From Synechococcus sp. MEDNS5 (lineage in GTDB: Bacteria; Cyanobacteriota; Cyanobacteriia; PCC-6307; Cyanobiaceae): a stretch of 64,000 nucleotides of DNA. The position numbers were made by a program, and so were the translations under genes. This document shows positions 18,134 through 27,341 of this stretch, one piece after another. The stretch is from assembly GCF_014279875.1 (NCBI RefSeq), contig NZ_CP047952.1, forward strand, positions 558,001-622,000. Reading direction: 5' to 3'. The notes beneath the pieces are model-generated. The model ran no database searches and had not been told where the DNA came from. It saw nothing but the letters and a program-made list of their open reading frames with translations. How positions within the stretch are numbered: position 1 is the first letter of the stretch; the number at the start of each line of letters is the position of its first letter.

Positions 18134-18212
18134 CTCTCGAAGGTAATGGACTCTTTAAGGGACCGCCAGGGCGATCGGCTCGCGTCTTTGGGGGAGTTTT
18201 AGGGTCGATTCC

Positions 18213-18677
18213 ATGGAGTCCCTGTCTTGGCCTCTGAGCCGATCGCTTCTGGAGGCCGTGCTTTCGGATCGTCTCAGTGACCGCTTGGTCGCTGCGCTGG
18301 TCTGGGAGCGTCTGGGATACCGGCAGCAGTCCGGAGGGGGCGGTCCCTGGTTGGCCGGGCCTCAAACTCCGGAGGCCTGGCGCGATGCATTTCCCGAAGC
18401 TCCTGAGGTCGTGGCCACCCGGCCGGCGTCGGTGGCCTTGACCCGGTCGATTCCGCGAGAACACAAGCAGCTCCTCAAGGAGCAGCTTCACTTCGCTGGC
18501 TATCGCATTGGTGAGCTGTACCCCCGCAGAACACGTCGGGCGACAGTCGTGAGTTGGTTGCTGGCCTGGCTCGCCGACAAGGGGGGTGAGCTGCCTTCGG
18601 CCGGTCCTCTTCCCGAACTGCGCGATCCCCCCGAGAACCCCGTGCAGGGGCATCCGGGGGACCCGCCGGTGGGCTGA
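18213..18677 (+). CDS. DUF1823 family protein
   Basis: The 154-residue soluble protein has the hallmarks of cyanobacterial/plant DUF1823: ALVWERLGYR, a W-R-D-A-F-P-E-A-P segment, RPASVALTRSIPREHKQLLK, and then GYRIGELYPRRTRRAT with a following VSWLLAWL helix. The function of the family is unknown. The C-terminal 25 residues are Pro/Gly-rich and probably disordered. It ends two bases before the convergent L,D-transpeptidase gene. Confidence 0.8.
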   Translation: MESLSWPLSRSLLEAVLSDRLSDRLVAALVWERLGYRQQSGGGGPWLAGPQTPEAWRDAFPEAPEVVATRPASVALTRSIPREHKQLLKEQLHFAGYRIGELYPRRTRRATVVSWLLAWLADKGGELPSAGPLPELRDPPENPVQGHPGDPPVG

Positions 18678-18679
18678 GC

Positions 18680-19093
18680 TCAACCCTGAATGATCACCTT
18701 CGTTCCCTTGCGGGTGTTGTCAAAAAGCCATCGGGCCTGGGCCGTGGGCATGCGCACGCAGCCGTTGCTGCGGGGCACGCCGAAGGACTGGCCGGCATCC
18801 TCTTGCCAGGGGGCACCGTGCATGCAGATCAGTTCGTTGGCGGTGATGCACATGGCGTAAGGAACGCCTGGCGCCACGTAATTGCGCCCGCGCATGGTCA
18901 CGGAGCGGTATTTCGTGATCACCGAGGCGTGTCCAGTGGGCGTGGGTGTGGAGGCTTTCCCCGTGCTCACTGGGATCACCCGCACGATGTTGTCTTGGGT
19001 GTCCAGGACGGTGAGCTTCTGGTCAGAGAGGTCCACAACCAGGGTGGCGATGAGGTCCAGCATGGTGATGTGACAGCGGCGGCACTGCACCAT
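18680..19093 (-). CDS. L,D-transpeptidase (YkuD) without visible signal peptide
   Basis: This 137-residue protein is almost entirely a YkuD domain: VVDLSDQKLTVLD, TPTPTGHASV, MHGAPW with the conserved His, and SNGCVRM with the catalytic Cys. The family cross-links or trims peptidoglycan stem peptides through meso-DAP. No signal peptide is seen from the ATG at 19093 or from the ATG at 19063, which is odd for a periplasmic enzyme; the true start may lie elsewhere or export may be non-classical. It is divergent from der. Confidence 0.83.
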   Translation of the reverse strand: MVQCRRCHITMLDLIATLVVDLSDQKLTVLDTQDNIVRVIPVSTGKASTPTPTGHASVITKYRSVTMRGRNYVAPGVPYAMCITANELICMHGAPWQEDAGQSFGVPRSNGCVRMPTAQARWLFDNTRKGTKVIIQG

Positions 19094-19214
19094 CGGTAGC
19101 TGTCTTGTTTGAGTCTCATTAGTCTTCCTTGGAAAGAATTCCCATTCGTCCGTTGTCCGCGGAGCGCGTCATGGTGCCTCTGTACTGTCAAGACAGTGTT
19201 TGCATCGGTCTGAC

Positions 19215-20582
19215 TTGGCGCGTCCCGTCGTCGCGATCATCGGGCGCCCCAACGTTGGCAAGTCCACGCTGGTGAACCGTCTCTGCCACAGCAGAGAGGC
19301 GATTGTGCACGATCAGCCCGGTGTGACCCGTGACCGCACCTATCAGGACGGTTACTGGAGTGACAGGGAATTCAAGGTGGTGGACACCGGCGGGCTGGTC
19401 TTTGATGACGACAGCGAGTTCCTGCCTGAGATCCGCGAGCAGGCTGCTCTTGCCCTGGAGGAGGCCAGTGTCGCCCTGGTGATTGTCGATGGTCAGCAGG
19501 GGGTGACAGCCTCGGATGAAGCCATCGCTGAATTTCTGCGCGGCCAGCGTTGCCCCGCTCTGCTCGCCGTGAATAAATGCGAGTCGCCGGAGCAGGGACT
19601 TGCGATGGCCGCTGAGTTCTGGAGCCTTGGCCTCGGAGAGCCCTACCCGATCTCTGCGATTCACGGCGCTGGGACCGCTGAGCTGCTGGATCAGGTGCTC
19701 ACTTACCTGCCACCGAAGTCCGAGGAGGGTGACAGCGAAGAGCCGATTCAGCTCGCCATCATCGGCCGCCCGAATGTGGGCAAGTCGAGCTTGCTGAACG
19801 CCATCTGCGGTGAGCAACGGGCGATCGTGAGCCCGATTCGCGGCACGACCCGCGACACCATCGATACCAGTCTCGTGCGCGAGAACAGGCCTTGGCGCCT
19901 GGTCGACACGGCGGGCATTCGTCGCCGTCGCAGTGTCAGTTACGGCCCTGAATTCTTCGGGATCAACCGCAGCTTCAAAGCGATCGAGCGCAGTGATGTT
20001 TGCGTGCTTGTCATCGATGCTCTGGACGGCGTCACAGAGCAGGATCAACGGCTTGCTGGTCGTATCGAGGAAGACGGACGAGCCTGTGTGGTGGTGGTGA
20101 ATAAATGGGATGCCGTGGAAAAGGACAGCCACACCATGACGGCCATGGAGAAGGAGCTCAGAGCCAAGCTCTACTTCTTGGACTGGGCTCCCATGCTGTT
20201 CACCTCAGCGCTGACAGGCCAGCGAGTGGACAGCATCTTTGCCTTGGCCGCTCTGGCTGTGGAGCAGCACCGCCGGAGGGTCAGCACGTCTGTGGTGAAT
20301 GAGGTGCTGAAAGAGGCCTTGAGCTGGCGCAGCCCGCCCACCACCCGGGGCGGGCGCCAGGGCCGCCTTTACTACGGCACTCAAGTCGCCAGCCGTCCCC
20401 CCAGCTTCACCTTGTTCGTGAACGAACCCAAGTTGTTTGGGGATACTTATCGCCGCTACGTGGAGCGACAAATTCGCGAGGGTCTCGGCTTTGATGGCAC
20501 CCCGTTGAAGTTGTTCTGGCGGGGCAAGCAGCAGCGCGATGCCGAACGTGACCTTGCCCGTCAGCAGAACCGCCAGGGCTGA
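19215..20582 (+). CDS. der: Ribosome biogenesis GTPase Der (EngA)
   Basis: The protein has 455 residues with two tandem GTPase domains. Each has a P-loop GRPNVGKS (residues about 9-16 and 182-189), a DTGG or DTAG G3 motif, and NKCE or NKWD as G4. A C-terminal KH-like domain follows (about 360-440). Der assists 50S subunit maturation. The start is the TTG at 19215 giving [11 protein letters not shown]; a TTG five codons upstream is also open. ecfT follows 5 bases later. Confidence 0.96.
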   Translation: MARPVVAIIGRPNVGKSTLVNRLCHSREAIVHDQPGVTRDRTYQDGYWSDREFKVVDTGGLVFDDDSEFLPEIREQAALALEEASVALVIVDGQQGVTASDEAIAEFLRGQRCPALLAVNKCESPEQGLAMAAEFWSLGLGEPYPISAIHGAGTAELLDQVLTYLPPKSEEGDSEEPIQLAIIGRPNVGKSSLLNAICGEQRAIVSPIRGTTRDTIDTSLVRENRPWRLVDTAGIRRRRSVSYGPEFFGINRSFKAIERSDVCVLVIDALDGVTEQDQRLAGRIEEDGRACVVVVNKWDAVEKDSHTMTAMEKELRAKLYFLDWAPMLFTSALTGQRVDSIFALAALAVEQHRRRVSTSVVNEVLKEALSWRSPPTTRGGRQGRLYYGTQVASRPPSFTLFVNEPKLFGDTYRRYVERQIREGLGFDGTPLKLFWRGKQQRDAERDLARQQNRQG

Positions 20583-20587
20583 GGGGC

Positions 20588-21505
20588 ATGGACTGGCTGC
20601 GGCAGATACCGATTGGGCAATACGTGGATGGGCAGGAGGGATGGCTGCGTCGTCTTGATCCCAGGCTCAAATTTGCCTGGGTGCTGATGTTTCTGCTCAC
20701 TCCTGTGCTCGCGGGGCCGATCTGGAGGGTCGGTCTGGTAATCGGGCTGCTTCTGGTCACTGGGTTGAGCGGTTTGCCGCCGAGACTGTGGTGGCGTTCC
20801 CTGCTTTTTCTTTCAGCGTTGGGATGTGGCGTCGGTCTGTTGGCCATGCTGCTGCCCACCGGAGACCCTGGGGCCTCGCTGAATTTGCGCTCAGCCCGCG
20901 AGGTGCCCGGACTGCTGCTGCAGGCACCGTCCTGGGAATTGCTGCGCCTTGGTCCCCTCCAGCTTGGACCGCTCCAGCTCGGTCCATTGGTGGTGGACCG
21001 GCGATCAGCCGAGCTCGGCTTGAACAGCGCGACGCTGATTGTGACGGTGGTCCACAGCGTGAATCTCATGCTGCTCTCGACTCCGAGTGAAGATCTGATG
21101 TGGGCTCTGCGTTGGTGGCTGACTCCGCTCACTTGGCTGGGGGTGCCGATGGACAGGCTCAGTTTTCAACTCTTGCTCGCTCTTCGGTTTCTGCCGCTGG
21201 TGCAGGAGGAGTTGCAGAACTTGCTGCGCTCCCTGGCGAGCCGTGCTGTGAATCTCCGCCGTCTCGGCTTCAAGGCATCCTTTGGTCTCGTGCTTGCTGT
21301 TGGGGAACGGCTGTTGGCCAACATCCTGCTGCGAGCAGAACAGGGCGCTGAGGCGCTTCTTGCACGCGGTGGTGTCTGGTTGCCAGCGGAGGCTTTTCGG
21401 CCTGTTCCCGTGTCCGCTGCCGCAGGCCAGCGTGCTCTCAATTGGTTGTCTGCGGCGGCACTGCTTCTGGTGATCGGACTGCGTGGCAGGTACGGTGCCC
21501 TTTGA
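20588..21505 (+). CDS. Energy-coupling factor transporter transmembrane protein (EcfT/CbiQ family)
   Basis: This 305-residue membrane protein starts with GQYVDGQEGWLRRLDPRLKFAW, the typical EcfT opening that includes the DPR-K motif. Several membrane spans follow, and the cytoplasmic coupling helices carry ALRFLPLVQEEL and a RRLGF region before ILLRAEQGAEALLARG. EcfT is the scaffold that couples ATPase subunits to a vitamin- or metal-binding S component. No ATPase or S gene is adjacent, as is usual for solitary cyanobacterial EcfT genes. A short in-frame tandem repeat lies in the periplasmic loop (20948-20992). Confidence 0.85.
   Translation: MDWLRQIPIGQYVDGQEGWLRRLDPRLKFAWVLMFLLTPVLAGPIWRVGLVIGLLLVTGLSGLPPRLWWRSLLFLSALGCGVGLLAMLLPTGDPGASLNLRSAREVPGLLLQAPSWELLRLGPLQLGPLQLGPLVVDRRSAELGLNSATLIVTVVHSVNLMLLSTPSEDLMWALRWWLTPLTWLGVPMDRLSFQLLLALRFLPLVQEELQNLLRSLASRAVNLRRLGFKASFGLVLAVGERLLANILLRAEQGAEALLARGGVWLPAEAFRPVPVSAAAGQRALNWLSAAALLLVIGLRGRYGAL
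20948..20992 (+). repeat. Three imperfect 15-base tandem repeats inside ecfT
   Basis: Three in-frame units begin CTTGGTCC, CTTGGACC and CTCGGTCC and encode LGPLQ, LGPLQ and LGPLV. The units are a multiple of three, so copy-number change would keep the frame. Confidence 0.7.
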
Positions 21506-21508
21506 TAA

Positions 21509-21790
21509 ATGCAAGTGAGTCCTGTGAGCGCTGAGGGTTATCTGAATCACCCCACGTTCGGAATGCTGTACAGGGTGACTCCGGCTGGAGATGGCCGTGA
21601 TGTGTATGCAACGCTCTACGCGCAGAGAATGTTTTTCCTGGTCACGTTGCAACCGCGGGGTGCTCAGTTTGAGGTGATCCCTTATCTGGATGCGCGTCAT
21701 CACGCGGAACTGAATCTGGCGAGGCGTCGCCGGGAAGGGGCCGCAGACCTTGAGAGTTGGAAACAATTGTTTGATCAGACCTTCATCTGA
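21509..21790 (+). CDS. pipX: PII-interacting protein X
   Basis: This 93-residue protein matches PipX: YLNHPTFGMLYRV, ATLYAQRMFFLVT, then a Tudor-like domain ending in FEVIPYLDARHHAEL, and C-terminal helices (NLARRRREGAADLESWKQLFDQTFI). PipX swaps between the PII signalling protein and the nitrogen regulator NtcA according to 2-oxoglutarate and ATP/ADP. The ATG at 21509 is used; a GTG at 21524 would give MSAEGYLNHP, closer to known N-termini. It overlaps the open frame of pipY's upstream region and is almost certainly co-transcribed with pipY. Confidence 0.93.
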   Translation: MQVSPVSAEGYLNHPTFGMLYRVTPAGDGRDVYATLYAQRMFFLVTLQPRGAQFEVIPYLDARHHAELNLARRRREGAADLESWKQLFDQTFI

Positions 21791-21812
21791 ATCGCTTGAG
21801 GGGGCCGCACCG

Positions 21813-22463
21813 GTGACGTCTATCCAGAGCCGCTGGCAGCAGCTGTCGTCGGTGTTGCCAAGTGAGGTGAATCTCTTGGCCGTAAGCAAGGGCCATCCGG
21901 CCGACGCGATTCGAGATCTGGTGGCATGCGGTCAGCTGGATTTCGGCGAAAGTCGTGTGCAGGAGGCTCTTCCAAAGCAAGAAGCTTTGCGTGATCTTCC
22001 TCAGATTCGTTGGCACTTCATCGGTCGTCTCCAGGCCAACAAAGTGCGAGCCGTGGTGAAAGCCTTCAGCTGGATCCACTCCATTGATTCGCTTGCCCTG
22101 GCGCAGCGCACCTCGCGCATTGCCCTAGAAGAACAACAACGGCCCACTGCACTTCTCCAGGTGAAGCTGAGGGACGATCCAGCCAAGGGGGGCTGGGAGA
22201 TTGATGCCCTGAAGGATGCCTGGCCTGAGCTTCAGATGCTGGAGGGCCTTCAGATCTCAGGGCTGATGACGATGGCCCCAATGGGAGTTGCGGCCGAAGA
22301 CCGCGCAGAGCTGTTCAGGGAGTGCCGTGATCTGGCTGATGCCCTCGGACTTCAGCATTGTTCGATGGGGATGAGTGGAGATTGGCGCGAGGCCTCTGCC
22401 GCAGGGGCGACCTGGGTGCGCCTGGGTTCTGTGCTGTTCGGTCCTCGTCAGTCCCCGACATGA
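21813..22463 (+). CDS. pipY: PLP homeostasis protein PipY (YggS/PLPBP family)
   Basis: This 216-residue alanine-racemase-fold protein has the PLP lysine in [32 protein letters not shown], and the phosphate-binding [10 protein letters not shown] with [13 protein letters not shown] at the end. The family buffers pyridoxal phosphate and has no known enzymatic reaction. The GTG at 21813 has a GAGGGGG site just upstream. It starts 22 bases after pipX, matching the conserved cyanobacterial pipX-pipY linkage. Confidence 0.94.
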   Translation: MTSIQSRWQQLSSVLPSEVNLLAVSKGHPADAIRDLVACGQLDFGESRVQEALPKQEALRDLPQIRWHFIGRLQANKVRAVVKAFSWIHSIDSLALAQRTSRIALEEQQRPTALLQVKLRDDPAKGGWEIDALKDAWPELQMLEGLQISGLMTMAPMGVAAEDRAELFRECRDLADALGLQHCSMGMSGDWREASAAGATWVRLGSVLFGPRQSPT

Positions 22464-22539
22464 CGCGTCAATCGATCCGGACACGCTTGCTCACAACTCC
22501 ATGGAGCGCTATCCAGGGTCAAGGTTCCGCAGTTTCCCG

Positions 22540-23112
22540 GTGTCGCTGATTTCTCGCCTTCGTGCTGTTGTCGCAGGAGATGACTATCTCGACGGCGATT
22601 ACGACGACCTCGACTATGACGCGGGGGAGCACGACGACAGCCCTCAGGCCATGGCGTCGGCATCCAGTGCCCTCGCTCCCCTCGATGCTGCAAATCCTTT
22701 TGAGATGGACCAAGCATTCTCGAGTTCCAATGTGATCGGGATGCCCGGAATCAGCTCCAGTGCTGCCGAAGTGTCACTGATGGAGCCCAGAAGCTTCGAT
22801 GAGATGCCCCGTGCGATTCAGGCCCTGCGCGAGCGCAAGACCGTGATTCTCAACCTCACGATGATGGAGCCTGATCAGGCCCAGCGTGCGGTGGATTTCG
22901 TGGCAGGTGGCACCTTCGCTATCGACGGTCATCAGGAACGCGTCGGCGAAAGCATTTTTCTGTTCGCTCCCAGCTGTGTCACGGTGACCAATTCAGCCCA
23001 CGAAGAAGCCACCACGCCCACCGTCGTGACGAAGGACGTGGAGCAGGCGTCCGCAGAGGCCAGCGTCGCTCCGGCGCCTGCCTGGGCTGCCCCCGGTGCC
23101 GCAGCGCTCTGA
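22540..23112 (+). CDS. sepF: Cell division protein SepF
   Basis: The 190-residue product begins [18 protein letters not shown] from the GTG at 22540, the usual cyanobacterial SepF amphipathic membrane-binding N-terminus. An acidic linker follows (about 14-75). The SepF core domain (about 85-150) has [23 protein letters not shown], then [15 protein letters not shown] and [12 protein letters not shown]. The tail is Ala/Pro-rich. SepF bundles FtsZ and tethers it to the membrane at midcell. An ATG at 22501 is an alternative start. It sits between pipY and proC, a common cyanobacterial and Gram-positive order. Confidence 0.92.
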   Translation: MSLISRLRAVVAGDDYLDGDYDDLDYDAGEHDDSPQAMASASSALAPLDAANPFEMDQAFSSSNVIGMPGISSSAAEVSLMEPRSFDEMPRAIQALRERKTVILNLTMMEPDQAQRAVDFVAGGTFAIDGHQERVGESIFLFAPSCVTVTNSAHEEATTPTVVTKDVEQASAEASVAPAPAWAAPGAAAL

Positions 23113-23121
23113 TCCTGATCC

Positions 23122-23940
23122 GTGAGCTTTGCCGTTGGTGTGATCGGCATGGGGCGCATGGCTCAGGCCCTGGTTCGTCCTTTGGTTGAAAGCGGTGCCC
23201 TTCGGGGTTCTGAATTGATTGCAGTGGTAGGTCGTGAGCCGTCAGTAGCTCGGCTCAAGCCTGAACTGCCCTCTGAAATCACAGTGATTTCCGGTAGCGA
23301 TCCTCGTGTTCATGAAGCATGGCAAGCCTCGGTTCAGCTTCTGGCTGTCAAGCCGCAGCAGCTGGATCAGGTCGCAGTAACCGCCGGCAACACTCCTTCA
23401 GGTGAGGCACCGCTGCTGATTTCTGTGTTGGCCGGAGTCACCTTGGCACGATTGCAGAGCACATTTCCAGGCAGGGTTTGCGTGCGCGCTGTTCCCAACA
23501 CCCCGTGTCTGGTGGCTGAAGGGTTGTGTGGGCTCGCTTGGGGGCGTGATGTGTCGCCAGAGCAAAAAGCGTGGGTGCGAAGGATGTTCGAGCCTGTCAG
23601 TGAAGTGCTCGAGTTGCCGGAATCGCAACTTGATGCCTTCCTCGCGCTCACCTCATCCGGACCGGCTTACGTGGCGTTGATGGCCGAGGCGATGGCGGAT
23701 GGAGCCGTGGCTGCCGGTCTGCCCCGTGTTCTCGCCCATCATCTGGCCCATCGCACCCTGGCGGGCACTGCGGCCCTTCTGCAGGAGCAGGAGCTTCATC
23801 CCGGTCAGCTCAAAGACATGGTGGCGTCCCCAGGGGGCACGACCATCGCTGCGCTCCGCGTTTTGGAAAAGGCTGGATTGCGTTCAGCTTTGATCGAGGC
23901 CGTGATGGCAGCTACCGAGCGGGGACGCGCTCTTCGTTAA
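23122..23940 (+). CDS. proC: Pyrroline-5-carboxylate reductase
   Basis: The 272-residue protein has the NAD(P)H-binding GVIGMGRMAQAL, LLAVKPQQL, VRAVPNTPCLVAEG, and the C-terminal dimer domain with LTSSGPAYVALMAEAMADGAVAAG and MVASPGGTTIAALRVLE. It makes proline from pyrroline-5-carboxylate. The start is a GTG 9 bases after sepF. Its TAA stop overlaps the convergent glycosyltransferase stop by four bases. Confidence 0.95.
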   Translation: MSFAVGVIGMGRMAQALVRPLVESGALRGSELIAVVGREPSVARLKPELPSEITVISGSDPRVHEAWQASVQLLAVKPQQLDQVAVTAGNTPSGEAPLLISVLAGVTLARLQSTFPGRVCVRAVPNTPCLVAEGLCGLAWGRDVSPEQKAWVRRMFEPVSEVLELPESQLDAFLALTSSGPAYVALMAEAMADGAVAAGLPRVLAHHLAHRTLAGTAALLQEQELHPGQLKDMVASPGGTTIAALRVLEKAGLRSALIEAVMAATERGRALR

Positions 23941-25109
23941 GCGGCCATCGGTTCGTGTCGCATCACATCGGCGTACAGGCGCTCGAGGGCATCGATGTTG
24001 CTCTGCATGGTGTAACGCTCGAGGACGCGCTCTCGAGCTTGTCGACCCAGTTCGCGGGTGAGCACGGGTTGATCTCTGAGCACGGGAAGCAGCGTTCGCA
24101 GCTGTGTGGTCACCCCCTGGGTGCTCAGCACGATGCCTGCTCCGCCAGCCAGGACCTCGCCGTCAGCACCGGCATCCGTGGCCACACAGGCGCAACCACT
24201 TGCCATGGCTTCCAGAAGCGCAAGGGAAAGGCCCTCAACCAGTGAGGGGAGCACAAACACCTCAGCCGACTGCAGCAAGGCCACTCGGGTTGCCAGATCA
24301 GCTTCGTAGCCCCACCAGAGCACGTCATTGCTGCTGTAGGTGTTCTGAAGGGTCGCGTGGAGCGGACCGTCACCAACGATGACCAGATGGCACCCTTGCG
24401 GTTTCACAAGCCTCCACGCCCTCAGTAGGGCTTCCACGTTCTTCTCGGTGGCCACTCGCCCCATGTAAAGGAACATTCGCTTGTCGCCGATGCGTGCACG
24501 CACGGACCGCAGAGGGCTGCCGATGGTGGAGAGGGGCATATCGGCCGGTCGCCAGCAGTCAGGGTCGACGCCGTTGGGAATCACTGCAAGCCGTTCCTCG
24601 CGAACGCCCAGCCGGGCCAGCACCTCGGCCTGCAGATCGGAAAACACAATGACCCTGTCGTACTTGGCCAAAGAAGGGGCGTAGAGCTGATAGGTGAGTT
24701 GCTGGGTCCCAGCGGTGAGATTGCGCAGTCCGGCATCAAACGGCGGGTGGAAGGTGCCCACCAGCGGAACCCCCAGTTGCTGGCAGAGGTCAGGGAGTCG
24801 GAAGTCGAGCGGCGACAACGTGAGGCTGGCGTGGACCAGATCGGGCTGGAGACGCTCCAAGGATTCCCTCAGCTCCCGTTGTGCCCCCGGTGAAGGAATG
24901 GTGTAAACCTGCGATTTCACCAGATACGGCAGGCTGACGTCTGGATCGTTTGCCAGCAGCGACGTATCGCTGCCGGGGGCCCCGGGGTTGGCGAAATGGA
25001 TAAAACTGATCTGGTGACCACGCGCTCTCAGCGCTTCCGTGGTGCTGAGGCCGTAGGTGACGTTCCCGCAGAACGGAGATTTTTTGCCGAGCCAGGCGAT
25101 ATGCCTCAC
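23937..25109 (-). CDS. GT4 family glycosyltransferase, possible digalactosyldiacylglycerol synthase
   Basis: This 390-residue GT-B protein has an N-terminal acceptor domain starting MRHIAWLGKKSPFCGNVTYG, the hinge region VIPNGVDPDCW, then FLYMGRVATEKNVEALLRAW and the donor-site motif LPSLVEGLSLALLEAMASGCACVA. From memory, this N-terminus resembles the cyanobacterial DGDG synthase DgdA (Synechocystis slr1508 type), which adds galactose to MGDG in thylakoid lipids; I cannot confirm this without a search. The general GT4 assignment is secure. It is convergent with proC and 28 bases downstream of an MFS gene. Confidence 0.82.
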   Translation of the reverse strand: MRHIAWLGKKSPFCGNVTYGLSTTEALRARGHQISFIHFANPGAPGSDTSLLANDPDVSLPYLVKSQVYTIPSPGAQRELRESLERLQPDLVHASLTLSPLDFRLPDLCQQLGVPLVGTFHPPFDAGLRNLTAGTQQLTYQLYAPSLAKYDRVIVFSDLQAEVLARLGVREERLAVIPNGVDPDCWRPADMPLSTIGSPLRSVRARIGDKRMFLYMGRVATEKNVEALLRAWRLVKPQGCHLVIVGDGPLHATLQNTYSSNDVLWWGYEADLATRVALLQSAEVFVLPSLVEGLSLALLEAMASGCACVATDAGADGEVLAGGAGIVLSTQGVTTQLRTLLPVLRDQPVLTRELGRQARERVLERYTMQSNIDALERLYADVMRHEPMAA

Positions 25110-25136
25110 CGCACCGTTCCAGCGCTGGCTCTGAAG

Positions 25137-26519
25137 TTAGCAGCGTTGCCACGGACGCTCGATCACCGCTGCGATTAGAGCGAAAGCTGCAAGCACCCAA
25201 AGCACCGGAAGCAGTCCGATGCTGCTCACCAGGGCTCCGGCCAAGACAAGGGGAAGGCTGAGGGCGATGTTGATCAGGTTGTTTTGCAGACCAAACACCC
25301 TGCCGCGCTGGGATTCAGGCGTGTCCTCCTGAATGGTGGTCTGCGCAGGGATCGCGACCAGAGCTGCACCGAGCCCGAGAAGACCGCAAAGCCCGAGGGT
25401 GTAACCAAGGTTTCCGCGAAGCTGCCCCAGAAGCACCAGGCTCCAGGTGATTGCCCCAAGGCCTGCTGCTGCCAAGCGGCGACGACTAAAGCTATGGCCC
25501 ATCTGGGCGACCACCACCGCTCCGATGGCCATCCCTAGACCACTCATCGCCAGCAGGGATCCGAAACCGGTGGGCCCTAGCCCCTGGATGGCCGAAGCCA
25601 GGCTGATCGCCAGCACGTAGAGCGCTGCCAGCAGGCTGTAAAGCAAGACCAGATGAACCATGGCGGTTCGCACGGATGGTCGTTCACGCAACACCTGCAG
25701 ACCGGCCACGATCTCCCGCCAGACCGACTCACCGCCTTGGGATCGTGGCTGTTCGCGCATCCGGATCGTGCTGAGACAGAGGGCCGCCATTCCGTAACAG
25801 AACGGCAGGAGCAGGAACTCGCCCCCACGCAGCCCCACCAGCTGAAAGAGGTGGTTCAATCCGCGGAGGATCGGATCGCCAAGGGCGAATCCCACGATCG
25901 TGGCGCCCATGCTGGTGGCTTGATACAGCGAATTCGCTGCCAGCAGGTGTTCTTTGGGCACAAGCAGGGGGATGGCTGCCTGTTCCGCTGGCGCGAAGAA
26001 CTGGGTGAGCACGGATTCCAGGAAGGTCATCACCAGCAGGGCCCAGTAGCCCCAACTGAGGCCAAGCCAGTGCGGTCCAGGAAGCAGAAAGAGCGGAGTG
26101 AAGAGCACAAGCAGGGCGCGCAGTCCATTGGAGGCAACCATCACGCGCCGTTTTGGCCAGCGGTCCACCCACACCCCTGCCACTGATCCCAGAACCATCG
26201 CTGGGATGGTGTTGGCCACGTAGACGCCAGTTGCCAGGAGCGTGATTCGCTGGGCTCGGGTCTCGAAATCCATGCGAATGGCCGAGGCGATCTCCGCCAG
26301 GGCCCCATTCTCCTGTGGGGTGCTCGTCACCCAGTACTGGGCGATGAGGTACACCATCAGCACGATGTAGAACTTGTCGGCCAGCTGGGAGAAGATCTGG
26401 CCGATCCAGAGGCGGCGGAACCCCTCGAAACGCACCACGGCCTGCAGGCCACGGGGACCTTCCGGATTCCCCCCGGTGGGAAGTGTCGGTTCCGGGTTGT
26501 TCAGGGAGGATCCGCTCAA
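25137..26519 (-). CDS. MFS transporter
   Basis: This 460-residue protein has about 12 membrane spans. It has an MFS_3-like layout: FRRLWIGQIFSQLADKFYIV in the first span, GVWVDRWPKRRVMVASN as the A-loop between spans 2 and 3, FAPAEQAAIPLLVP, and a C-terminal half with GRVFGLQNNLINIALSLPL. Substrate is unknown; relatives export siderophores or drugs. The start is a TTG at 26519. It starts 9 bases after recO in what looks like a recO-led operon. Confidence 0.85.
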   Translation of the reverse strand: MSGSSLNNPEPTLPTGGNPEGPRGLQAVVRFEGFRRLWIGQIFSQLADKFYIVLMVYLIAQYWVTSTPQENGALAEIASAIRMDFETRAQRITLLATGVYVANTIPAMVLGSVAGVWVDRWPKRRVMVASNGLRALLVLFTPLFLLPGPHWLGLSWGYWALLVMTFLESVLTQFFAPAEQAAIPLLVPKEHLLAANSLYQATSMGATIVGFALGDPILRGLNHLFQLVGLRGGEFLLLPFCYGMAALCLSTIRMREQPRSQGGESVWREIVAGLQVLRERPSVRTAMVHLVLLYSLLAALYVLAISLASAIQGLGPTGFGSLLAMSGLGMAIGAVVVAQMGHSFSRRRLAAAGLGAITWSLVLLGQLRGNLGYTLGLCGLLGLGAALVAIPAQTTIQEDTPESQRGRVFGLQNNLINIALSLPLVLAGALVSSIGLLPVLWVLAAFALIAAVIERPWQRC

Positions 26520-26528
26520 GGGTCCTGG

Positions 26529-27341
26529 TCAAGTCGGCTCATGATCGCTCAAAGGAGCAGCGCTCAGGCAGTCGCGCACCATTGCCAGGGAGCGCACCGG
26601 CCGGGGCAGGTGGGTGCGGCACCAGCACTCCAGCACCGCAAGCAGCTTCAGCCAGACCGGTCGCGGTCCGAGGAGATCCCCGTTGCTGCGGCGAGGCAAG
26701 TCGGCTCGGGGCAGGCGCTGCAGCAGAGCGAGCTCCGAGGGATTCAGCTGGAGTCTGGCTCCAGCCAAGGCCCCGATGGCCAGTCCTTCCTCCGGCAGGA
26801 CGCTGCATCGCCACTCCCACTGACCAATCGGTGGTGTCAAGGTCTCCCCGCTGCGACAGCAGGCCTGAAGAGGCAGCCCATAGCCCCCAAGCGCGAGCAG
26901 ATGCACTCCCGCCTGCACCACGTTCGCCAGGCAGAGATCAGCTTCTTCCCCTGGAGTGCGGCTGAGGCTGTCCAGGCGGTCGAGATGGATCAGCACCGCA
27001 TCGAGCAGGCCAGGAACGGGATCATCCGAGCTCACCAGGGCGATCGCCAGCTCTGCGAGTGCTTGGGCTGAGGCCAGGGTGTCCAGGCGCTGGCCCAAGC
27101 CGTTGTAGCTGCGCAGCACCCGAAGCTGACGGACCCGCGCCAGGCCGCGGCGACCGACCACCTGAAGGTCCAGGCAGGTCAGTGGCACGGCAGCGGCCAG
27201 GCTGCTGCGGGGTCTTCTGGCGCCTGGAACCGCCAGTCGAATCACGCCGACGTCGTCGCTCAGAAGCGTGAGCAGCCGGTCATGCTCACCGAGGGGACCC
27301 ACCTTGAGGGCCAGTCCCTGCAAACGTCTGTCGCCACTCAT
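26529..27341 (-). CDS. recO: DNA repair protein RecO
   Basis: The 270-residue protein has the RecO N-terminal OB fold (LQGLALKVGPLGEHDRLLTLLSDDVG, then VPGARRPRSSLAA) and the helical domain. The region where many RecO proteins carry a four-Cys zinc site retains scattered Cys (LPLQACCRSGE). RecO loads RecA with RecF/RecR at gapped DNA. The long upstream open frame is an antisense shadow of deoC; the ATG at 27341 overlaps the deoC stop as ATGA. Confidence 0.88.
   Translation of the reverse strand: MSGDRRLQGLALKVGPLGEHDRLLTLLSDDVGVIRLAVPGARRPRSSLAAAVPLTCLDLQVVGRRGLARVRQLRVLRSYNGLGQRLDTLASAQALAELAIALVSSDDPVPGLLDAVLIHLDRLDSLSRTPGEEADLCLANVVQAGVHLLALGGYGLPLQACCRSGETLTPPIGQWEWRCSVLPEEGLAIGALAGARLQLNPSELALLQRLPRADLPRRSNGDLLGPRPVWLKLLAVLECWCRTHLPRPVRSLAMVRDCLSAAPLSDHEPT

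Noticed and set aside
19188-20132. 314-codon minus-strand open frame
   Set aside because: It is antisense to der.
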